Source: Curvibacter cyanobacteriorum (GTDB lineage Bacteria > Pseudomonadota > Gammaproteobacteria > Burkholderiales > Burkholderiaceae_C). Taken from it: a DNA stretch of 64,000 nt. A program made the translations under genes and the position numbers. Below the pieces are notes generated by a model. The model was given only the letters and a program-made list of their open reading frames with translations, was not told the DNA's origin and ran no database searches. The stretch's first letter is position 1, and each line of letters begins with the position of its first letter. Shown in pieces: positions 63,719 to 64,000 of the stretch. The DNA lies in the NCBI RefSeq assembly GCF_028649475.1, contig NZ_JAQSIP010000001.1, positions 124,001 to 188,000 of the forward strand, written 5' to 3'.

Positions 63719-63785
63719 CTAGTGAAACGGCCTGAAAAACACCTCGGTCGAGGTGCGGTGGGGTTCCAGGGGCCCTGAGGGGGCG

Positions 63786-64000
63786 TCAAGGGTCGCTGGT
63801 TTGCAGCAGGCGACGGGTGCTTGCCAAGGCCACGTCAAAGGGCTGGGGCTTGCGTTCGACCTTGGCCAGGATGCTGGCGCCGATCCACAGCTGGTAAAGG
63901 GTTTCCGCCAGTTCGCTGGCGGGGCCGGTGCTGCTCACCGAGCGCTCGCGCTGCGCGGCTTCGATGGCGGCGGTCAAACGGGTGACGATGCCCTGGGTGC
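63786..64000 (-). CDS. TetR-family regulator, C-terminal part
   Basis: About 71 residues at the right edge, 5' end outside the window. The tail QGIVTRLTAAIEAAQRE ... ELAETLYQLWIGASILAKVERKPQPFDVALASTRRLL matches the ligand-binding C-terminal domain of TetR/AcrR regulators of the subgroup often next to oxidoreductases or DJ-1 proteins. The HTH is not visible. It would regulate the downstream DJ-1/PfpI gene through the palindrome at 63707. Confidence 0.72.
   Translation of the reverse strand, partial: TQGIVTRLTAAIEAAQRERSVSSTGPASELAETLYQLWIGASILAKVERKPQPFDVALASTRRLLQTSDP

Overview
The window is a high-GC chromosomal segment of a Gram-negative betaproteobacterium, most likely a Burkholderiales/Comamonadaceae member. 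This is inferred from gene content and order (cysS - DNA glycosylase - accA, then tilS - lysC - tRNA-Ser; the TPR - L,D-transpeptidase - ppiA - ppiB - lpxH run; several Bug-type orphan binding proteins; a type IV pilus pilY1/pilin end; PXPV-repeat protein) and from the strong G/C third-position bias. I see no phage, transposon, CRISPR array or rRNA. There is one tRNA, tRNA-Ser(GCU).

Layout. 1-1.8 kb: 3' end of a type IV pilus cluster (pilY1, pilin). 2-7.4 kb: AraC regulator, GNAT acetyltransferase, a chemoreceptor, a methyltransferase. 7.5-15.2 kb: a complete sugar-acid catabolic locus. It has a LacI-family repressor (PtxS-like), three PtxS-like operators, an octamer tandem repeat, a four-gene polar-amino-acid-type ABC transporter, and kguE-kguK-kguD. 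15.2-25.3 kb: degenerate GGDEF membrane protein, ArsR/DUF427, SDR, AIM24-like protein, gshA, rbgA, a 48-aa small gene, an exported protein and glnS. 25.4-30 kb: PXPV/His-rich exported protein, aroQ, hydrolases, and a LysR gene divergent from a DODA dioxygenase-esterase pair. 30-35.3 kb (minus): six-gene envelope/folding operon (TPR, L,D-transpeptidase, ppiA, ppiB, lpxH, mtfA). 35.5-43.3 kb: housekeeping genes cysS, glycosylase, accA, chemoreceptor, tilS, lysC, tRNA-Ser. 43.5-48.3 kb: LysR/porin and two orphan periplasmic binding proteins. 48.6-53.6 kb: mevalonate-degradation locus, a MocR regulator divergent from mvaA - Bug protein - mvaB. 54-57.6 kb: third chemoreceptor, SRPBCC protein, LysR. 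57.8-62.8 kb: C4-dicarboxylate module dctA-dctB-dctD with a sigma-54 promoter and tandem upstream palindromes. 62.9-64 kb: Hsp31/DJ-1-like protein and the 3' part of a TetR gene.

Three nutrient modules can be read as units. (i) 2-ketogluconate: the ABC transporter would take the place of the MFS permease KguT of Pseudomonas; KguK phosphorylates, KguD reduces to 6-phosphogluconate, and PtxS represses. (ii) Mevalonate: MvaA oxidises mevalonate to HMG-CoA and MvaB cleaves it to acetyl-CoA plus acetoacetate, with a Bug protein as candidate uptake component. (iii) C4-dicarboxylates: DctB senses, DctD activates sigma-54 RNA polymerase, DctA imports. The first two are the most interesting, because transport and/or regulation differ from the textbook systems. 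All functional assignments are from reading the sequence and recalled family knowledge; no database search was run.
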